64,000 bases of DNA from Coptis chinensis (Eukaryota > Streptophyta > Magnoliopsida > Ranunculales > Ranunculaceae): the NCBI GenBank assembly GCA_015680905.1, contig CM027378.1, forward strand, positions 9,219,001 to 9,283,000, given 5' to 3'. The notes beneath the pieces are model-generated. The model was not told where the DNA came from, searched no databases, and saw nothing but the letters and a program-made list of their open reading frames with translations. Every line of letters begins with the position of its first letter. The stretch's first letter is position 1. The position numbers and the translations under genes were made by a program. Below are positions 61,801 to 64,000 of the stretch, in pieces.

Positions 61801-63766
61801 GTTTTATTAAAATCCCCTTTATCCATCAAATTAGGGTTATAATTAGCCTTAGTTTATCAATGGTGTGTTGATTAAAGTTGCTTCCGCCTTTAATTCACAT
61901 CAATAATGCTTAAAAGAAATTGCAAGGACACGATCAGTTCCTCAAGCAGTGAAGATTTGGAAAACAAATTTAAAAACACTGAGCTCCATATAGTCCATGT
62001 CAACATTAAGAAAATTTGTTTAAAGACTGAAAGGTCAATAACTTGTCTAGATTTGAAAATTGAAACAAAAAAATATTAGTATAAAAAGTAATTTTGCATC
62101 CCCAGAAAGTTAATATTAACAGAGGGTTGAACCGTCAACTAACGTACGAGGTTTCAATTTTACGAACAGTTTACCCTGTTAACAAACACATAATTCAATC
62201 AACACTAACTTAAAAATCCTAATCCCAATGTTTGGGGTTGGCTGAGTGAATTACTCTCCTTAATGAAACCTAGGGCCTTTTAGACATGCCCCCCACGACT
62301 ATGGTAGAATTAGGGGTGCTCCAAAACTATCAAGCAAACATGCCCCCTCTAAATCCAAGATCCAATGGTAAAGCTGCTTCGAGTCAACGAAAAACTTCAT
62401 CTTGTAGACATTGGATCTTGGATTTGGGAGGGCATGTCTGCTTTTGATAGTTTTGAGGGGGCATCACTAATTCCACCACAGTCGTGTGTGTCTGTGTCTG
62501 TGTGGGAAGAGGGGAGGGGGGCGGCGAGGGGAGGGGAGGGGAGGGAGGGGATATGTCTAAACAGCCTTTAAAGCTATTAAAAATCAGGGCTTCTGATAAT
62601 TCAAGTGTCAATCAATCTTATAAATACCACCTCACTCAAGGTCCTCTGCTACCATTATTTTCTTTTTCAGGACCTTAAGGTCAACAAGCTATTATTTCTC
62701 CTATTATTGGCCTAATTTGCAAATAAAAAACAATCTCAACTAAGTTACCTTCACTTTGACAAGTTGATAACTTTATGAATGTAAATATGTAATTATTTTT
62801 ATGAATAATGTTAAAGGAAATGAAAAAAATATATTATCAAAAGAAATAATAAAGGCATAAATACAGATCTCGGGCACAGTTGTCACATTTTAAATTCCCA
62901 ATTGAGGTGCAATATACTCAATAAGGTTACAGTTTTCAGAAAAGATATGCATATCTGTCACCATGCACAAAACATATTATGATATTCTTCAACTGTGACC
63001 ATCTTGCTTTATGTTTGTTCTTTCAACTCTTTAACATATAACAATTAGCTAATTTATGGAATAAGACATTAAGAAGAATGATTCCACGGTGAAGTCCTAC
63101 TGTGAAATCCTAGCTAAACAACATACTTTCGAGGTGCTTTAAAAGAAAAGTATAGTTTTATGGTCTGAAGTGACTTCCAAAATAAAATAAAATTGGAAGC
63201 CAAAAACAATGTCAGTATTTTGGTCAACAAAAAGTATTGTTCTACAAATAATGGTCTCCCATATCTCTTATGCTCATGAGAAGTTAATTTAGAACAAGAT
63301 TAAGAATTAGAAGATAAAAACAAGACTAATTATGTATTTACCAATCTATGTCACAACAGGACCTTAAGACAGATGGATACGCCATTTTACAACAGGATAT
63401 GACATCACTTTAGAAGCTACAATTAACATTTTCATATTCTATGTAACAATGATACCAAGAGGTGTCTCGACATCCAAATTAAGTATAAAATGTCTGACAC
63501 AATTAGGGACATAAAACTAAAGGCCTACGGTAGTGTATCCTCATGCGTTTGACACGCGGGGTATGATATTGTCAGAATGGAAAATTCCCATAAACAGTTA
63601 CATCAGACTATAATTATATGTGGGGTATGATAATATTCTTCTTATACGACAAAGGACGCATAACATAGACAATAGTTATACAGTTCCACAATTTAGATGA
63701 GGTCAAAAACTGTACCATAGTTCCAATTACAGCATCTGTAGCCAGTGTTGCCTTCAGGACATCCGT
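52891..63766 (-). CDS. PYROXD2: PYROXD2-like FAD/NAD(P)-binding oxidoreductase, 3' half (12 exons)
   Basis: This is the homologue of pyridine nucleotide-disulphide oxidoreductase domain protein 2, in the phytoene-desaturase/carotenoid-isomerase-like flavoprotein group. In animals it is mitochondrial; its plant substrate is unknown. Exons, 5' to 3': 63716-63766, 61375-61457, 61083-61170, 60811-60855, 60633-60707, 60418-60486, 58388-58503, 55236-55348, 54391-54470, 53896-54016, 53123-53189, 52891-53026. All have GT/AG borders and compatible phases, summing to 1,044 nt (347 codons plus TGA). Motifs in order are [100 protein letters not shown] and the C-terminal FAD-binding [19 protein letters not shown]. 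The N-terminal third with the dinucleotide fold lies beyond the right edge. Introns carry a gag-only LTR element (55610-58066), an LTR-like relic and a foldback repeat, yet the frame is unbroken. Confidence 0.92.
55610..55908 (-). repeat. 3' LTR of the gag-only element (299 bp)
   Basis: Direct repeat of 57768-58066 with about ten differences. It contains a TATTTAAAATAAACC-like A/T box near 55770. Confidence 0.88.
55941..57552 (-). pseudogene. gag of the 2.5-kb LTR element (chromovirus-like)
   Basis: A coiled-coil-like start ([18 protein letters not shown]) is followed by Pro-, Gln- and Arg-rich linkers. The Retrotrans_gag capsid segment includes [55 protein letters not shown] and [23 protein letters not shown]-like knuckle ([14 protein letters not shown]) and a Lys-rich then acidic tail complete it. 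The capsid style and tRNA-Met primer site suggest a chromovirus-related parent. It is a fossil with few breaks. Confidence 0.8.
57768..58066 (-). repeat. 5' LTR of the gag-only element (299 bp)
   Basis: Partner of 55610-55908. Same length, with the primer site directly adjacent at 57753-57767. Confidence 0.88.
60281..60320. repeat. GTGTC/GACAC-type short interspersed motif in PYROXD2 intron
   Basis: CCTGTGTCGGACACAGACGT followed by GTATCCGTGTCGATGTGATT, a partner of the cluster at 51045-51096. The palindromic core GTGTCGGACAC suggests a degenerate mobile or hairpin repeat. Confidence 0.5.
61610..61902 (+). mobile_element. Solo-LTR-like relic (293 bp) in PYROXD2 intron
   Basis: It starts TGATGGAATTAGTA and ends TTCACATCA, with a TATAAATAAGAG box in the middle. 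Its start and the GCTTCCGCC word near its end resemble the 299-bp LTR of the element at 55610-58066 in opposite orientation, so the two are probably relatives. No clear target duplication is present, so the borders are approximate. Confidence 0.5.
62278..62561. repeat. Foldback (hairpin) element with roughly 100-bp inverted arms
   Basis: The left arm (62278-62367) and the reverse complement of the right arm (about 62409-62561) match over nearly their whole length. Shared words include TTTAGACATG, CACGACT.TGGT, CAAAACTATCAA, and AAATCCAAGATCCAATG next to a loop of about 41 bases. The right arm is enlarged by a GTGT and G/A-rich expansion at 62484-62550. It has no coding capacity and resembles a foldback/MITE-like transposon; if transcribed within the PYROXD2 pre-mRNA it would form a long hairpin. 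Confidence 0.7.
62501..62550. repeat. Purine-rich GGGGA simple repeat
   Basis: Tract of GAGGGG-type repeats on the plus strand (C/T-rich on the transcribed PYROXD2 pre-mRNA), inserted or expanded in the right arm of the foldback element. Confidence 0.8.
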
Positions 63767-64000
63767 CTGCAATCAAATCAGTATGTGGAAGTAGGTTTCG
63801 TGAGAGTAATATTTTACAAATACCATGCTTAACAAACAAGACAACAATATCAAACTCATGCAAGGAAAGTACGTATTCAACCAAGTATAGGATCAGAAAA
63901 GCAATCACAAAATTGATGCTGATTACAGTTCAATTGAAAAAGAAGGAAAAGACTGAACAACAACAAGAAGAGAAGTAGGAAGAGAGAAAGAAAAAGAGAT
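63767..64000 (-). other. PYROXD2 intron continuing past the window edge
   Basis: Upstream intron sequence preceded by the TTGCAG acceptor of the exon at 63716-63766. No exon is recognised up to the end. Confidence 0.6.

Overview
This window is nuclear DNA of a flowering plant, most likely a eudicot. The signs are intron-split host genes with GT/AG junctions, an AT-rich background, and the usual angiosperm repeat families: CACTA, Athila/Tat-like and other gag-only LTR elements, Copia, an L1-type LINE with RNase H, a tRNA-derived SINE and Helitrons. About four fifths of the window is repeat DNA. Only two host genes are supported, both right of 49.8 kb.

Layout. 1-2782 is AT-rich flank with nothing recognisable. 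2783-11573 is a decayed autonomous CACTA (En/Spm) transposon with a TNP2-type transposase, a TNPA-like second gene and a repeat-rich right end. It carries a 239-bp CACTA-type insertion inside the transposase and an about 1.4-kb organelle-like block downstream. 11581-22687 holds two head-to-tail units of a gag-only Ty3/Gypsy element (two 1.07-kb LTRs, two internal regions, left end lost). These sit in the RNase H region of a Copia element (22688 to about 27290, minus strand), which also received a SINE with a 12-bp target duplication. About 27291-34917 is a decayed L1-type LINE (plus strand) split by a 1,225-bp solo LTR.

34918-49798 is a nested Helitron complex. Two related minus-strand Helitrons (H1, H2) lie head to tail and are built largely of degenerate 55-bp repeats. 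A third, plus-strand Helitron (H3, 42695-49677) sits inside H2; the intact insertion site survives in H1, so its borders are known to the base. H3 carries an LTR relic and a fragment resembling the XH-domain family of RNA-directed DNA methylation factors.

49.8-64 kb is the genic part. A mitochondrial ribosomal protein bL27 gene (plus strand, 5'UTR intron plus three coding exons, 142 aa) faces the 3' part of a PYROXD2-like FAD oxidoreductase gene (minus strand). Twelve exons of the latter are visible and join in one open frame of 347 codons plus stop; its 5' half lies beyond the right edge. Its introns hold a young gag-only LTR element (55610-58066, 299-bp LTRs, CAAAG target duplication), a related solo-LTR-like relic and a foldback element. 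Both host genes look functional; bL27m and PYROXD2 are both tied to mitochondria in the known families, but nothing here shows co-regulation.

Limits: all family calls come from reading motifs by eye. Exon borders were fitted to GT/AG sites and frame, without transcript data.
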